NCBI RefSeq assembly: GCF_016907535.1
Contig: NZ_JAFBCF010000001.1
Span: 744,001 to 808,000, forward strand
Length of the DNA stretch: 64,000 bases
Reading direction: 5' to 3'
Origin: Microlunatus panaciterrae
GTDB lineage: Bacteria > Actinomycetota > Actinomycetes > Propionibacteriales > Propionibacteriaceae
Shown: positions 33,532 through 45,810 of the stretch, in pieces
How positions within the stretch are numbered: position 1 is the first letter of the stretch
How the letters are laid out: each line of letters opens with the position of its first letter
Position numbers and translations under genes: made by a program
The notes under the pieces: model-generated
The model's input: only the letters and a program-made list of their open reading frames with translations
What the model was told of the DNA's origin: nothing
Databases searched by the model: none

Positions 33532-34523
33532 TCGACATCCTGAGCTATCCGTTCATGCAGCGGGCGCTGATCGCAGCGCTGCTGACCGGGCTGATGGCCC
33601 CGGCCATCGGCACCTACATCGTGCAGCGCCGACTCAGCCTGCTCGGGGACGGGCTCGGCCATGTGGCCATCGCCGGCGTCGGCCTGGCCCTGCTCACGGG
33701 TCAGGCGCCGATTCCGATCGCCGTCGTGGTCTGCGTCGCCGGCGCCGTCGTGGTCGAGCTGCTGCGCCAACGGGGCAAGGCCACCGGCGACGTCGGGCTG
33801 GCCATCCTCTTCTACGGCGGCCTGGCTGCCGGTGTGCTGATGAGCGGGATCGCCGGGGCCGGCACCGGTGCCCTGTCGCAGTACCTCTTTGGCTCGCTCA
33901 CCACGGTTACCGTGTCCGACCTGCGGCTGGTCGCCGCGCTCGCGGTCGCGGTGCTGGTGCCGACGCTCGGGCTCGCACCGCAGCTGTTCGCGGTCACTGC
34001 GGATGAGGACTTCGCCCGGGTGCTGGGTCTGCGGGTCCGGCTCTACAACCTGCTCATCGTCGTAACCGCCGCGATCACCGTCACACTGGCCATGCGTACG
34101 GTCGGGCTGCTGCTGGTCAGTGCGCTGATGGTCGTGCCGGTCGCGGCCGCCCAGAACCTCGTCCGCGGGTTCTTCGCCACCCTCATCGTGGCGATGGCGG
34201 TCGGTGTCGTGGTCTCCCTCGGCGGCGCCGTCGGGTCCTTCTACGCCGACACCGCCCCCGGAGCGCTGATCGTCGTGCTCGCCATCGCGGTCTTCGCAGC
34301 CAGTTGGCCGATCTCGGCGTTGCTGTCCCGCCGCCGTAGAGTGCTGCCCGTGATCCCCGAGCTCGCCGACGTGGCCGTCCCGCACGTGCCCACCGAGGAT
34401 CACCCGCACCACCATGGTGGCACCGACTGCCTGCACCCGCAGGTCCGTCACGGCGACCACACCGACTTCATCCACGACGGTCACCGCCACGCAGCGCACG
34501 CCGACCACTACGACGAGCACTGA
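33528..34523 (+). CDS. znuB: Zinc ABC transporter permease with His-rich tail
   Basis: This 331-residue ABC-3 family permease has about eight membrane helices in residues 10-275. The conserved GDGLGHVAIAGVG motif follows the first helices. After the last helix, a roughly 50-residue cytoplasmic tail contains 14 histidines, including HPHHHGG and HDGHRHAAHADH. Such tails are seen in zinc transporters and presumably bind or buffer zinc, an inference from composition. It overlaps znuC and zur by a few bases each. Confidence 0.94.
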   Translation: MIDILSYPFMQRALIAALLTGLMAPAIGTYIVQRRLSLLGDGLGHVAIAGVGLALLTGQAPIPIAVVVCVAGAVVVELLRQRGKATGDVGLAILFYGGLAAGVLMSGIAGAGTGALSQYLFGSLTTVTVSDLRLVAALAVAVLVPTLGLAPQLFAVTADEDFARVLGLRVRLYNLLIVVTAAITVTLAMRTVGLLLVSALMVVPVAAAQNLVRGFFATLIVAMAVGVVVSLGGAVGSFYADTAPGALIVVLAIAVFAASWPISALLSRRRRVLPVIPELADVAVPHVPTEDHPHHHGGTDCLHPQVRHGDHTDFIHDGHRHAAHADHYDEH

Positions 34524-34927
34524 TGCATCCCGCCGAGTCACCTCGCCCATCGCCCCAACGCCGCACCCGGCAGCGCCAGGCCGTCGATGAGATCCTCACC
34601 GGGCTGGCCGAGTTCCGGACCGCCCAGCAGATCCACGACGAGCTGCGGCACAAGGGCGACAGCATCGGCCTCACCACGGTGTACCGGACCCTGCAGCTGA
34701 TGGCGGACGCCGGCGAGCTGGATGCGATCCGCACCGCCGAGGGCGAGACGGCCTACCGCCGCTGCTCCGGCGGGCACCACCACCACCTGGTCTGCCGCTC
34801 CTGCGGCCGCACCGTCGAGGTGTCGGGACCGGCGGTGGAGCGATGGGCCACCGCGATCGCGGAGGAGCACGGCTTCCGCGAGGTCAGCCACGACCTCGAG
34901 ATCTTCGGCACCTGTCAGAACTGCTGA
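34523..34927 (+). CDS. zur: Zinc uptake regulator, Fur family
   Basis: This 134-residue Fur-family repressor has an N-terminal winged helix ([21 protein letters not shown] trimmed, about residues 31-50). The [18 protein letters not shown] region gives regulatory-site histidines and the first CxxC, and the second CxxC is CQNC at the very end. Its content (four His, two CxxC) fits Zur better than Fur. The ATG overlaps the znuB stop (TGATG), so the repressor is the last gene of the operon it likely controls. In mycobacteria zur instead follows an ArsR-family gene. Confidence 0.92.
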   Translation: MHPAESPRPSPQRRTRQRQAVDEILTGLAEFRTAQQIHDELRHKGDSIGLTTVYRTLQLMADAGELDAIRTAEGETAYRRCSGGHHHHLVCRSCGRTVEVSGPAVERWATAIAEEHGFREVSHDLEIFGTCQNC

Positions 34928-34953
34928 CGTCCAGCGGTCGCAGAACCCCGGGC

Positions 34954-35751
34954 CTATCCCACCTGATTGGGCACGGCCCCGCCGTAGCGGCGGTCGCGGT
35001 CGACGTAGAGCTCGATCGCCCGCCACAGGTCGCGGCGGTCGAAGTCGGGCCAGAGCTGGTCCAGGAACACCATCTCGGCGTACGCGGACTGCCAGAGCAG
35101 GAAGTTGGAGGTCCGCTGCTCGCCGGAGGAGCGGATGAAGAGGTCGACGTCGGGAATCTCCGGCTCGTCCAGGAACTGCCGGAACCGCTTCTCGTTCAGC
35201 TTGGCCGGATCGAGCCGACCGGCGGCGGCCAGCTCGGCGATCCGGCGGGCGGCGTCGACGATCTCGGCCCGGCCACCGTAGTTGACGCAGAACTGGAGGG
35301 TGAGCACGTCGTTGTGGATGGTGCGCCGCTCGGCATCCTCGAGCTCGGTGATCACGCTGCGCCAGAGCCTGGGCCGCCGACCGGCCCAACGCACCCGGAC
35401 GCCCATCGCGTCCAACTGGTCGCGCCGACGCCGGATCACGTCGCGGTTGAAGCCCATCAGCCATCGCACCTCGTCCGGGGACCTGCTCCAGTTCTCGGTG
35501 GAGAAGGCGTACGCCGACAGATACTTCACCCCCACCTCGATGGCCCCCGCGATCACGTCGAACAGCGACTCCTCGCCCCGGGCATGCCCGTCGGTCCTGG
35601 GCAGGTTGCGCGCCTTGGCCCAGCGACCGTTGCCGTCCATCACGATGGCGACATGGCGCGGCAGCTTGCCGGCCTGGATCGACGGGGGCCGGGCGCCGCT
35701 GGCGTGCGGCGCCGGGGCGGTCGGCGCAGACCTTCGGGGTTCTCTTGCCAC
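34954..35751 (-). CDS. uppS: Isoprenyl transferase (cis-prenyl synthase)
   Basis: This enzyme condenses isopentenyl diphosphate into the long cis-polyprenyl diphosphate that carries cell-wall precursors. The 265-residue protein has the catalytic [20 protein letters not shown] near residue 30, [13 protein letters not shown], and the C-terminal [19 protein letters not shown] and E/W-rich end. GTG 35751 gives the normal length, and the long upstream frame is a shadow of recO. It is divergent from recO with 18 bases between starts, so the promoters must overlap the start regions. Confidence 0.95.
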   Translation of the reverse strand: MAREPRRSAPTAPAPHASGARPPSIQAGKLPRHVAIVMDGNGRWAKARNLPRTDGHARGEESLFDVIAGAIEVGVKYLSAYAFSTENWSRSPDEVRWLMGFNRDVIRRRRDQLDAMGVRVRWAGRRPRLWRSVITELEDAERRTIHNDVLTLQFCVNYGGRAEIVDAARRIAELAAAGRLDPAKLNEKRFRQFLDEPEIPDVDLFIRSSGEQRTSNFLLWQSAYAEMVFLDQLWPDFDRRDLWRAIELYVDRDRRYGGAVPNQVG

Positions 35752-35769
35752 ATAGGGGACAATAGCGAG

Positions 35770-36510
35770 GTGCCGACCTATCGTGACGAGGCCGTCGTGC
35801 TTCGCACCCACAAGCTGGGCGAGGCCGACCGGATCGTCACGCTGCTCAGCCGTCGCAACGGCAAGGTCCGTGCGGTCGCCAAGGGAGTCCGGCGGACCTC
35901 CTCGAAGTTCGGTGCCCGGCTGGAACCGTTCAGCCACGTCGATCTGCAGTTCGCCACCGGCCGTACCCTCGACATCGTCACCCAGGCGGAGTCCCTGGAG
36001 GCCTTCGGTGACCCGCTCACCGCCGACTACCCGCGCTACACCGCCGGCCAGGTGATGCTGGAGACCGCCGACCGGCTGGTGTCGGAGGAGCGTGAACCCT
36101 CCCTGCAGCAGTATCTGCTGCTGGTCGGCGCCCTCCGGGTGCTCAACCGTGGCACCGCCGACGGGCCGCGGCCGTCCTCGTTGATCCTGGACTCCTACCT
36201 GCTGCGCTCGCTGTCCGTGGCCGGCTACGCGCCCACCTTCTCCGACTGCGCACGCTGCGGCCTGGTCGGCCCGCACCAGGCCTTCTCCCCCGCCGCCGGC
36301 GGCGTCGTCTGCGAGCGCTGTCGTCCCGCCGGGTCGGCGCGTCCGACCCCGGCGACCCTGACGCTGCTCAGCGCGCTGCTGGAGGGCCGGTGGGAGGAGA
36401 CCAGGGACGTGCCGGACGGCATCCGCCGCGAGTCCAGCGGGCTGACCGCCGCGTTCGTGGCCTGGCACCTGGAGCGCAGTCTGAGATCCCTGGCGCATGT
36501 CGAACGCTGA
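35770..36510 (+). CDS. recO: DNA repair protein RecO
   Basis: RecO helps RecA load onto SSB-coated DNA in the RecFOR pathway. The 246-residue protein has the N-terminal OB fold ([24 protein letters not shown], trimmed here, about residues 4-27) and a C-terminal zinc motif with CARCG near residue 159 and CERCR near residue 182. It starts at GTG 35770, and its stop overlaps the ATG of the M1 peptidase by 14 bases. The usual actinomycete partners uppS and era are both nearby, but recO points the opposite way from uppS here. Confidence 0.94.
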   Translation: MPTYRDEAVVLRTHKLGEADRIVTLLSRRNGKVRAVAKGVRRTSSKFGARLEPFSHVDLQFATGRTLDIVTQAESLEAFGDPLTADYPRYTAGQVMLETADRLVSEEREPSLQQYLLLVGALRVLNRGTADGPRPSSLILDSYLLRSLSVAGYAPTFSDCARCGLVGPHQAFSPAAGGVVCERCRPAGSARPTPATLTLLSALLEGRWEETRDVPDGIRRESSGLTAAFVAWHLERSLRSLAHVER

Positions 36511-38022
36511 CCCGCCGCCGACGTGGCCGCCGCCGCGGGGGCACCAGCCGCACCGCGTCGCCTACGTCTTCGCCGTGGTGCTGCCACTGCTGGTGGTGTT
36601 GGCGCTGCTGGTGCCCTTCGCGGTGGCGTACGGGCTGGGTCGGTGGCAGGCGGCGGACCGGGCGGCCGGCGCACCACCCTCGGTCGTGGCCACCGAGGGG
36701 GCGCCGGGAGTCGGCGACCCCTACTTCCCCGACTACGGCAGCAGCGGCTACGACGTCTACAAGTACACGATCTCGATCGACTGGGACACCCGCAGCCAGC
36801 GGATGACGTCGACCACGGTGATCAGCGCCCACTCGACCCAGACGCTGCAGGCGTTCTACTTCGACCTGGCACTGAAGACCGACCGGGTGAGGGTGAACGG
36901 GCAGCAGGCACTGTTCGAGCACACCGGCTTCCAGGACGTGAAGGTGACCCCGGCGGCGCCGATCGCAGCGAACACCGACTTCGAGGTGGTGGTGGACTAC
37001 TCGGGCGCCCCGGGCGCGGTGAAGCGCGGCCAGGTCAGCGCCTGGCACACCACCAACCAGGAGTGGACCGTGGCTGGCGAGCCGGAGAGCTCGGCCTGGT
37101 GGTTCCCGGCCAACGACCACCCGTCCGACCCGGCGCTGATGGACGTCTCGGTGCGGGTGCCGGCCGGGATGGAGGTGATCAGCGTCGGCCGACTCGAGTC
37201 GAGGGACACCGCAGCCGAGCGGGACCACGACACCTGGCACTGGATGTCCCGGCAGCCGCTTGCGACGTATCTCAACTTCATCTCCATCGGCCAGTTCCAG
37301 CTCGAGCAGGGGGTCGCGCAGGGCCGACCGTTCGTCTACGCCGTATCGGAACAGTTCAGCCCGGAGCAGCGGATCCAGCTGCTGACCGAGCTGCGGCGCA
37401 GCGGTGCCATCGTGCAGACCCTGGAGAAGATGTTCGGCCCGTACCCCTTCACCGAGCTGGGTGGTGTGGTGCCCGCCGCGAAGCTGTGGTTCGCCGGGCT
37501 GGAGACGCAGACCCGCCCGGTCTATGAGGGCGGCGCCATGTTGAACCGCGACTTCGCGCCGGAGCTGATCGCGCACGAGCTGGCGCACATGTGGTTCGGC
37601 GACAACGTGACGGTCCGGCAGTGGAACGACATCTTCACCAACGAGGCGTACGCCAGCTGGGCCCAGTGGGGCTATACCGAACGTAGCGGCGGCCGGAGCG
37701 CCGAGGAGGCGTTCACGTCGACCTTCGCCGACACCGAGCACAAGCCGAACTTCTGGCGGGTCACCATGATCGATCCGGGCAAGGACCACCTGTTCGAGAC
37801 CGTCTATGCCCGGGGCCCGATGACGTTGCAGGCGTTGCGCAACGTCATCGGGGACCGGGCATTCTTCAGGCTTGCTCAGGAGTGGTCGCAGGACCCCGGC
37901 AGCCGCAGCCTGGAGGACTGGATGATCAAGGCCCAGTCCACCACCAAGATCGACTTGACCTCGTTCTTCCAGGCCTGGATCTTCTCCCCGACGGCACCCC
38001 GCCGCACCGCCGAGAACGGGTT

Positions 38023-38029
<7 letters not shown>
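36497..38029 (+). CDS. Membrane-anchored M1-family metallopeptidase
   Basis: This 510-residue zinc aminopeptidase-type protein begins with one membrane helix (about residues 23-47), so the catalytic part is probably outside the cell. The catalytic zinc motif is complete: [12 protein letters not shown] near residue 358 and the downstream Glu in FTNEAYASW. The exopeptidase motif of the family (GxMEN) is changed to [12 protein letters not shown]. No C-terminal HEAT domain is present, so it is a short M1. Substrate is unknown. It overlaps recO and is convergent with leuA, sharing a hairpin. Confidence 0.9.
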
Positions 38030-41107
<3,078 letters not shown>

Positions 41108-41132
41108 CCGGTCCGGGCCGGCGCGGGGGGTT

Positions 41133-41446
41133 TGTCGGTTTCCCAAGTCGACTTGGGAAACTGTCACGCAGCCAGGGAGATCTGCCTGGCTGCGTGACAG
41201 TTTCCATGGCTGAGTGGCTCTGCTGTACGCGTTGGCGGCGCACCGTACGTGCTCCTGCGGTGGCGGCCGTACGACGGGGAAGGCCAGCTCAGACTCGGAC
41301 GGGAGACGCCGTCGAACCCGTCAAGGCGGGCCGTCGCACCCGCCGTACCGCCGAACGGCCCTGACGGCGCCAGCGAAACTGTCACTCAGCCAGGGGAATT
41401 TGCCTGGCTGCGTGACAGTTTCCCAAGTCGACTTGGGAAACCGACA
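41133..41446. repeat. 314-bp element with 72-bp terminal inverted repeats (MITE-like)
   Basis: The left arm (41133-41205) starts TGTCGGTTTCCCAAGTCGA. The right arm (41375-41446) is its near-perfect reverse complement and ends CCGACA. Each arm contains two palindromes, CCCAAGTCGACTTGGG and a TGTCACGCAGCCAGG/CCTGGCTGCGTGACA hairpin. The 169-bp centre has no transposase or other gene. It fills the gap between the GNAT gene and era (41108-41474). No target duplication is obvious. It is either a non-autonomous transposon or a large palindromic repeat. Confidence 0.85.
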
Positions 41447-41474
41447 GAGCCCCCCCCACAAGAATGAGGGAGGG

Positions 41475-42431
41475 TCAGAAGCCCAGCCGGTTCAGGTATT
41501 TGGCGTCGCGCTGCCAGTCCTTGAGGACCTTGACCCGGAGGTCGAGGTAGACCGGGGTGCCGAGCAGCGCCTCGATCTGGCGGCGGGCGGCGGCCCCGAC
41601 CTCGCGCAGCCGACTGCCCCGGTGGCCGATCATGATCCCCTTCTGGGAGTCGCGCTCGACCACCATGGAGGCGTAGATGTCCAGCAGCGGCTTGTCCTTG
41701 CTGCGCCCCTCCCGCAGCCCCATCTCCTCGATGGTGACTGTGATGGAGTGCGGCAGCTCGTCCCGGACCCCCTCCAGCGCCGCCTCCCTGATCAGCTCGG
41801 CGACCAGCGTCTCCTCCGGCTCGTCGGTGACGTCACCGTCGGGATACAGCGGCGGACCCGGCGGCAGCAGCTCGACCAGGGTGTCAGCGAGCACGTCGAC
41901 CTGGTCGTTCTCGGTGGCCGACACCGGGATGATGTGGGCCCAGCTGACCCCCAGCTTCTGCTCCAGCGCGCTGATGCTGAGCAGGTGCTGGGCCATCCGC
42001 TCGGGTGAGACCAGGTCGGACTTGGTGGCGATCGCGACCAGCGTTGGCTTCTTCGGCAGGGCCGCGATCTCGCCCACCAGGTAGGTGTCGCCAGGACCGA
42101 TCTTCTGGTCGGCGGGCAGGCAGACGCCGACGATGTCGACCTCGGTCCAGGTGTCGCGGACCAGGTCGTTGAGCCGCTCCCCCAGCAGCGTCCGCGGCTT
42201 GTGCAGGCCCGGCGTGTCGATCAGCACCAGCTGCGCGCCCGGACGATGCACGATCCCACGGATGGCGTGCCGGGTGGTCTGCGGCTTCGACGAGGCGATG
42301 GCGATCTTGGAGCCGACGACGGCGTTCGTCAGCGTGGACTTGCCCGCATTGGGCCGACCCACGAAGCAGGCGAAACCGGAACGGAACTCCACCTCACGGC
42401 CGTCGGAGTCACCCGACGCCTCAGCGGTCAT
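41475..42431 (-). CDS. era: GTPase Era
   Basis: Era binds 16S rRNA near its 3' end and acts in 30S ribosome maturation. The 318-residue protein has G1 GRPNAGKST near residue 25, G3 DTPG, G4 TKSD, and a C-terminal KH domain with GIMIGHRGSRLREVG near residue 269. Its ATG at 42431 overlaps the upstream deaminase-like gene by 11 bases. It is the last gene of the phoH-ybeY-corC-deaminase-era cluster, an order widely conserved in actinomycetes. The MITE-like element follows it. Confidence 0.97.
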   Translation of the reverse strand: MTAEASGDSDGREVEFRSGFACFVGRPNAGKSTLTNAVVGSKIAIASSKPQTTRHAIRGIVHRPGAQLVLIDTPGLHKPRTLLGERLNDLVRDTWTEVDIVGVCLPADQKIGPGDTYLVGEIAALPKKPTLVAIATKSDLVSPERMAQHLLSISALEQKLGVSWAHIIPVSATENDQVDVLADTLVELLPPGPPLYPDGDVTDEPEETLVAELIREAALEGVRDELPHSITVTIEEMGLREGRSKDKPLLDIYASMVVERDSQKGIMIGHRGSRLREVGAAARRQIEALLGTPVYLDLRVKVLKDWQRDAKYLNRLGF

Positions 42432-42804
42432 CGACCTCGACCATTCCCTGGACCTCGCCCTTCGGGTTGGCGAACCACACCACTACACCGGTGCCGGGCA
42501 GCGCCCGGACCACCGCCAGGTCCTCCTCGGTCGGTCGGCTTTCGGCAGCCAGCGCAACCGCCTCCAGACCCTGGGCGCCGGATGACACCGCCATCGCGGT
42601 GGCCACGGTGATGGCGGACAGGGCGACCGGGCCGAGCTCGACGTCGACCGCGGCATAGGTACGGCCGTCGGTGTCGCGGACCGCAGCCCCCTGCCGTGCC
42701 TGGGTACGCGCCCGGGCAGCCTTCGCCAGGGTGATGATCTTGAGATCCTCGGGGTCGCTCGGGCCGATCGCGTCGGCCGGTCGGCCGTCGTCAGGCTGGG
42801 TCAT
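42421..42804 (-). CDS. Degenerate cytidine deaminase-like protein
   Basis: This 127-residue protein lines up with cytidine deaminases in fold pattern (AAVRDTDGRTYAAVDVELGP, then ALSAITVATAMAVSSG). The catalytic C/H-A-E and P-C-x-x-C motifs are absent, so the zinc site and proton-shuttling Glu are lost. It is therefore probably not an active deaminase. A similar gene sits between the CorC-type gene and era in M. tuberculosis (Rv2365c position), so it is conserved in this cluster. It overlaps corC by one base and era by eleven. Confidence 0.8.
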   Translation of the reverse strand: MTQPDDGRPADAIGPSDPEDLKIITLAKAARARTQARQGAAVRDTDGRTYAAVDVELGPVALSAITVATAMAVSSGAQGLEAVALAAESRPTEEDLAVVRALPGTGVVVWFANPKGEVQGMVEVDDR

Positions 42805-44147
42805 CAGGTCGCCCTCACTGCCGCGTCGGCGGCCAACTGGGTCGCTGCTGCGGCCCGCTCTTCGTCCTCGGAGTCCTCGCCGGACTCGATCGCTGTGACC
42901 ACCACCGTACCAATCCGGTTGCGCCGGCCGGTGGCCCGCTCGGCCACCATCTCCAGCCCGTCGTAGTGCACCATCGAGCCGGCGATCGGCACCCGGTTGA
43001 GCACCTTGGCCATCAACCCGCCGACGGTGTCGACGTCCTCGTCGTCGAGCTCCTTGCCGAACAGGTCGCCCAGCTCGTCCAGTGGCAGCCGCGCCGACAC
43101 CCGGTAGCGCCCCTCGGCCAGCTCGGTGACGTCCTTGTTCTCCGGGTCGTACTCGTCGGTGATCTCGCCGACGATCTCCTCCAGGATGTCCTCGATGGTG
43201 GCCATCCCGGCAGTGCCGCCGAACTCGTCCACCACGATCACCAGGTGTGTCCGCTTGAGCTGCATCTCCCGCAGCAGCTCATCGACCGGCTTGGAGTCCG
43301 GGCACCACTCGGGATCACGCATCATCGAGCCGACCCGTTCGCTGGACTCGGCCTTCGGGTTGTCGTAGACCCTCTTGATCACGTCCTTCAGGTACAGCAC
43401 GCCCACCACGTCGTCCAGCCCGTCACGGATCACCGGGATCCGGCTGAAGCCCGAACGCAGGGCCAGCGAGACCGCCTGGCGCAGCGTCTTGTACTCCTCG
43501 ATGAAGACCATGTCGGTGCGGGGCACCATCACCTCACGGACGATGGTGTCGCCCAGCTCGAACACCGAGTGGATCATCTCCCGCTCACCGGACTCGATCA
43601 GCTCGCTCGCCTCCGCCAGGTCGACCATCTCGCGCAGCTCGGCCTCGGTCGAGAACGGGCCCTCGCTGAAGCCCTTGCCGGGCGTCAGCGCATTGCCGAT
43701 CAAGATCAACAACCGTGGGAACGGTCCCAGTACGGTGGTCAGCCCGACCAGCGCGCCGGCCGTGGCACAGGCGATCCGGTCGGAGTGCTGGCGCCCCAAT
43801 GTCCGGGGCGCAACCCCCCAGAAGATGTAGGACACGACGATCATCGACCCGGCCGTGATCAACACCCGCTGCCAGGTCGGCGCCACCAGATCGAAGACGA
43901 CCAGGGCGACCAGCACGATCGCGCTGATCTCGAAGATCGTCCGCAGCAGCAGCGCCGTATTCAGATACCGCGGCGGGTCGGCGGCGATCTGCTGGACCTT
44001 GGTCGCACCCGCCCGACCTTCGTCCACCAGCCGTTCAGCGCGGGCCTTCGAGAACGAGTAGAGGGCCGCCTCAGCAGCCGCCATCACTCCGGCGAAGATC
44101 ACCAACAGCAGAGATATCCCGAGCAGGCCGAGATAGCTCGGGATCAT
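42804..44147 (-). CDS. HlyC/CorC-type CNNM and CBS-domain membrane protein
   Basis: This 447-residue protein has an N-terminal CNNM/DUF21 membrane domain (about four helices, residues 5-150), two CBS domains ([18 protein letters not shown] near residue 208 and a second near residue 275), and a C-terminal CorC_HlyC domain ([20 protein letters not shown] and DTVGGLM). The family is linked to magnesium or cobalt efflux and adenine-nucleotide sensing. ATG 44147 overlaps ybeY by ATGA. It belongs to the conserved ybeY-era gene cluster. Confidence 0.92.
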   Translation of the reverse strand: MIPSYLGLLGISLLLVIFAGVMAAAEAALYSFSKARAERLVDEGRAGATKVQQIAADPPRYLNTALLLRTIFEISAIVLVALVVFDLVAPTWQRVLITAGSMIVVSYIFWGVAPRTLGRQHSDRIACATAGALVGLTTVLGPFPRLLILIGNALTPGKGFSEGPFSTEAELREMVDLAEASELIESGEREMIHSVFELGDTIVREVMVPRTDMVFIEEYKTLRQAVSLALRSGFSRIPVIRDGLDDVVGVLYLKDVIKRVYDNPKAESSERVGSMMRDPEWCPDSKPVDELLREMQLKRTHLVIVVDEFGGTAGMATIEDILEEIVGEITDEYDPENKDVTELAEGRYRVSARLPLDELGDLFGKELDDEDVDTVGGLMAKVLNRVPIAGSMVHYDGLEMVAERATGRRNRIGTVVVTAIESGEDSEDEERAAAATQLAADAAVRAT

Positions 44148-44635
44148 CGTCGGCTCCCGCCCCCGGTGGTGGAGTCCTTGTCCGGCCGGGCGAGCGCCCA
44201 ACCCGCGATGATCTTGTCCTTCAGCCCGAACATCTCGGCCTTCTCCTCGGGCTCGGCGTGGTCGAAACCCAGCAGGTGCAGTAGCCCGTGGACCAGGAGA
44301 TACTCCGCCTCCTCGTCCGGTGTGCGGCCGTGTGTGGTTGCCTGCCGGGCGGTCACCGCCGGGCAGAGCACAATGTCACCGAGCAGCCCCTCGGGCGGCT
44401 CGTCGCCGTCGCCCGGCGGGCGCAGCTCGTCCATCGGGAAGGACAGCACGTCGGTCGGTCCCGGTTCGCCCATGTACTTCTCGTGGTAGGCGCTCATGGT
44501 GTCCTCATCGACCAGCAGGATGGACAGCTCCGCCTGCGGGTGGATCCTCAGCTCACGCAGCGCATAGGTCGCCAGCCGGACCAGGCCCGGACTGTCGGCC
44601 TCCAGACCGGACTCGTTGTTGATGTCGATGCTCAT
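44144..44635 (-). CDS. ybeY: Endoribonuclease YbeY
   Basis: YbeY is a zinc endoribonuclease for 16S rRNA 3'-end maturation and ribosome quality control. The 163-residue protein has the defining metal motif [19 protein letters not shown] near residue 113 (H-x3-H-x5-H). Its ATG is at 44635, 17 bases after the phoH stop, and its stop overlaps the CorC-type gene by four bases. The phoH-ybeY-era linkage is functional: all three act on ribosomal or other RNA. Confidence 0.96.
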   Translation of the reverse strand: MSIDINNESGLEADSPGLVRLATYALRELRIHPQAELSILLVDEDTMSAYHEKYMGEPGPTDVLSFPMDELRPPGDGDEPPEGLLGDIVLCPAVTARQATTHGRTPDEEAEYLLVHGLLHLLGFDHAEPEEKAEMFGLKDKIIAGWALARPDKDSTTGGGSRR

Positions 44636-44651
44636 CGCGCACCTCTCCGGG

Positions 44652-45716
44652 TCATCGGTGGTGACGCGGCGCTGGCGCCGGCTGCGACGACTCGAACTTG
44701 TCGTACGCGGCGACGATCCGCCCGACCAGCTTGTGCCGGACGACGTCGTGGTTGGTCAGATGGCAGAACGCGATGTCCTCGACGTTGTCGAGGATGCCCT
44801 GCACGACCCGCAGGCCGGAGCGGGTGGCACCGGGCAGGTCGACCTGGGTGATGTCCCCGGTGACGACCATCTTCGCGCCGAAGCCCAGCCGGGTGAGGAA
44901 CATCTTCATCTGTTCCATCGAGGTGTTCTGGGCCTCGTCGAGGATGATGAAGGCGTCGTTCAGGGTCCGGCCACGCATATAGGCCAGCGGTGCGACCTCG
45001 ATGGTGCCAGCAGTCAGCAGCCGCGGGATCGAGTCGGGGTCGACCATGTCGTGCAGCGCGTCGTAAAGCGGCCGCAGGTAGGGGTCGATCTTGTCGTTCA
45101 GGGTGCCGGGCAGGAAGCCGAGGTTCTCCCCCGCCTCGACCGCGGGCCGGGTCAGGATGATCCGGTTCACCGACTTGTTCTGCAGCGCCTGGACGGCCTT
45201 GGCCATCGCCAGGTACGTCTTGCCGGTGCCGGCCGGTCCGATCCCGAAGACGACCGTGTGCTTGTCGATCGCATCCACGTAGCGCTTCTGGTTCAGCGTC
45301 TTGGGCCTGATGGTCTTGCCCCGCGAGGACAGGATGTTGTGCGTCAGCACGTCGGCAGGACGGGCGTCCTCACGGTTGCCCAGCATGGCCACGGTGCGCT
45401 CCACCGCGTCGGCGGTCAGCCCCTGACCCGTCCGGATCACCGTGACCAGCTCGGTCAGGACGTCGGCGCCGAGCTGCAGCGCCGCGGCGGTGCCGCTCAG
45501 TGTGACCTCATTGCCGCGGACGTGGATGTCCGCGTCCAGCTCGCGCTCGAGGATCCGCAGGAACTCGTCACGGGGACCGAGGATGTTGACCATGTCCACC
45601 GACACCGGGACGGAGATCTTCCTGGTGCCTTCGAAGCCGCTCCGGGCGCTGTCCGCAGCGGGCGCCAGCCCGCCGGATGGGGTGGCCGCGGTGGCCGAGG
45701 TGTCTGACCTGCTCAG
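44652..45716 (-). CDS. phoH: PhoH-like ATPase
   Basis: This roughly 355-residue P-loop ATPase has an N-terminal nucleic-acid-binding region ([29 protein letters not shown]), Walker [12 protein letters not shown] near residue 155, and Walker [12 protein letters not shown] near residue 250. The start is unusual. No ATG lies in a sensible place. GGAGGA sits just before ATC-CTG at 45719-45714, which would give a CTG start at 45716. The next GTG, at 45605, gives 317 residues and still covers the core. It leads the phoH-ybeY-corC-era cluster. Confidence 0.92.
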   Translation of the reverse strand: MSRSDTSATAATPSGGLAPAADSARSGFEGTRKISVPVSVDMVNILGPRDEFLRILERELDADIHVRGNEVTLSGTAAALQLGADVLTELVTVIRTGQGLTADAVERTVAMLGNREDARPADVLTHNILSSRGKTIRPKTLNQKRYVDAIDKHTVVFGIGPAGTGKTYLAMAKAVQALQNKSVNRIILTRPAVEAGENLGFLPGTLNDKIDPYLRPLYDALHDMVDPDSIPRLLTAGTIEVAPLAYMRGRTLNDAFIILDEAQNTSMEQMKMFLTRLGFGAKMVVTGDITQVDLPGATRSGLRVVQGILDNVEDIAFCHLTNHDVVRHKLVGRIVAAYDKFESSQPAPAPRHHR

Positions 45717-45794
45717 GATTCCTCCGAACGATGGGAAATAACGGCACCATCTTAGTGAACGCTGTCCAGCACCCCAAGGCATTTGTCCAGGACC

Positions 45795-45809
45795 GGCCCG
45801 CAGCGGGCC
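45795..45809 (-). terminator. GC hairpin after the prolyl aminopeptidase
   Basis: GGCCCG at 45795-45800 pairs with CGGGCC at 45804-45809 around a three-base loop. It lies directly after the stop of the aminopeptidase on the minus strand. The stem is short but very GC-rich; no U-tract follows. The rest of the gap up to phoH (45717-45794) contains phoH's presumed promoter. Confidence 0.4.
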
Positions 45810-45810
45810 A

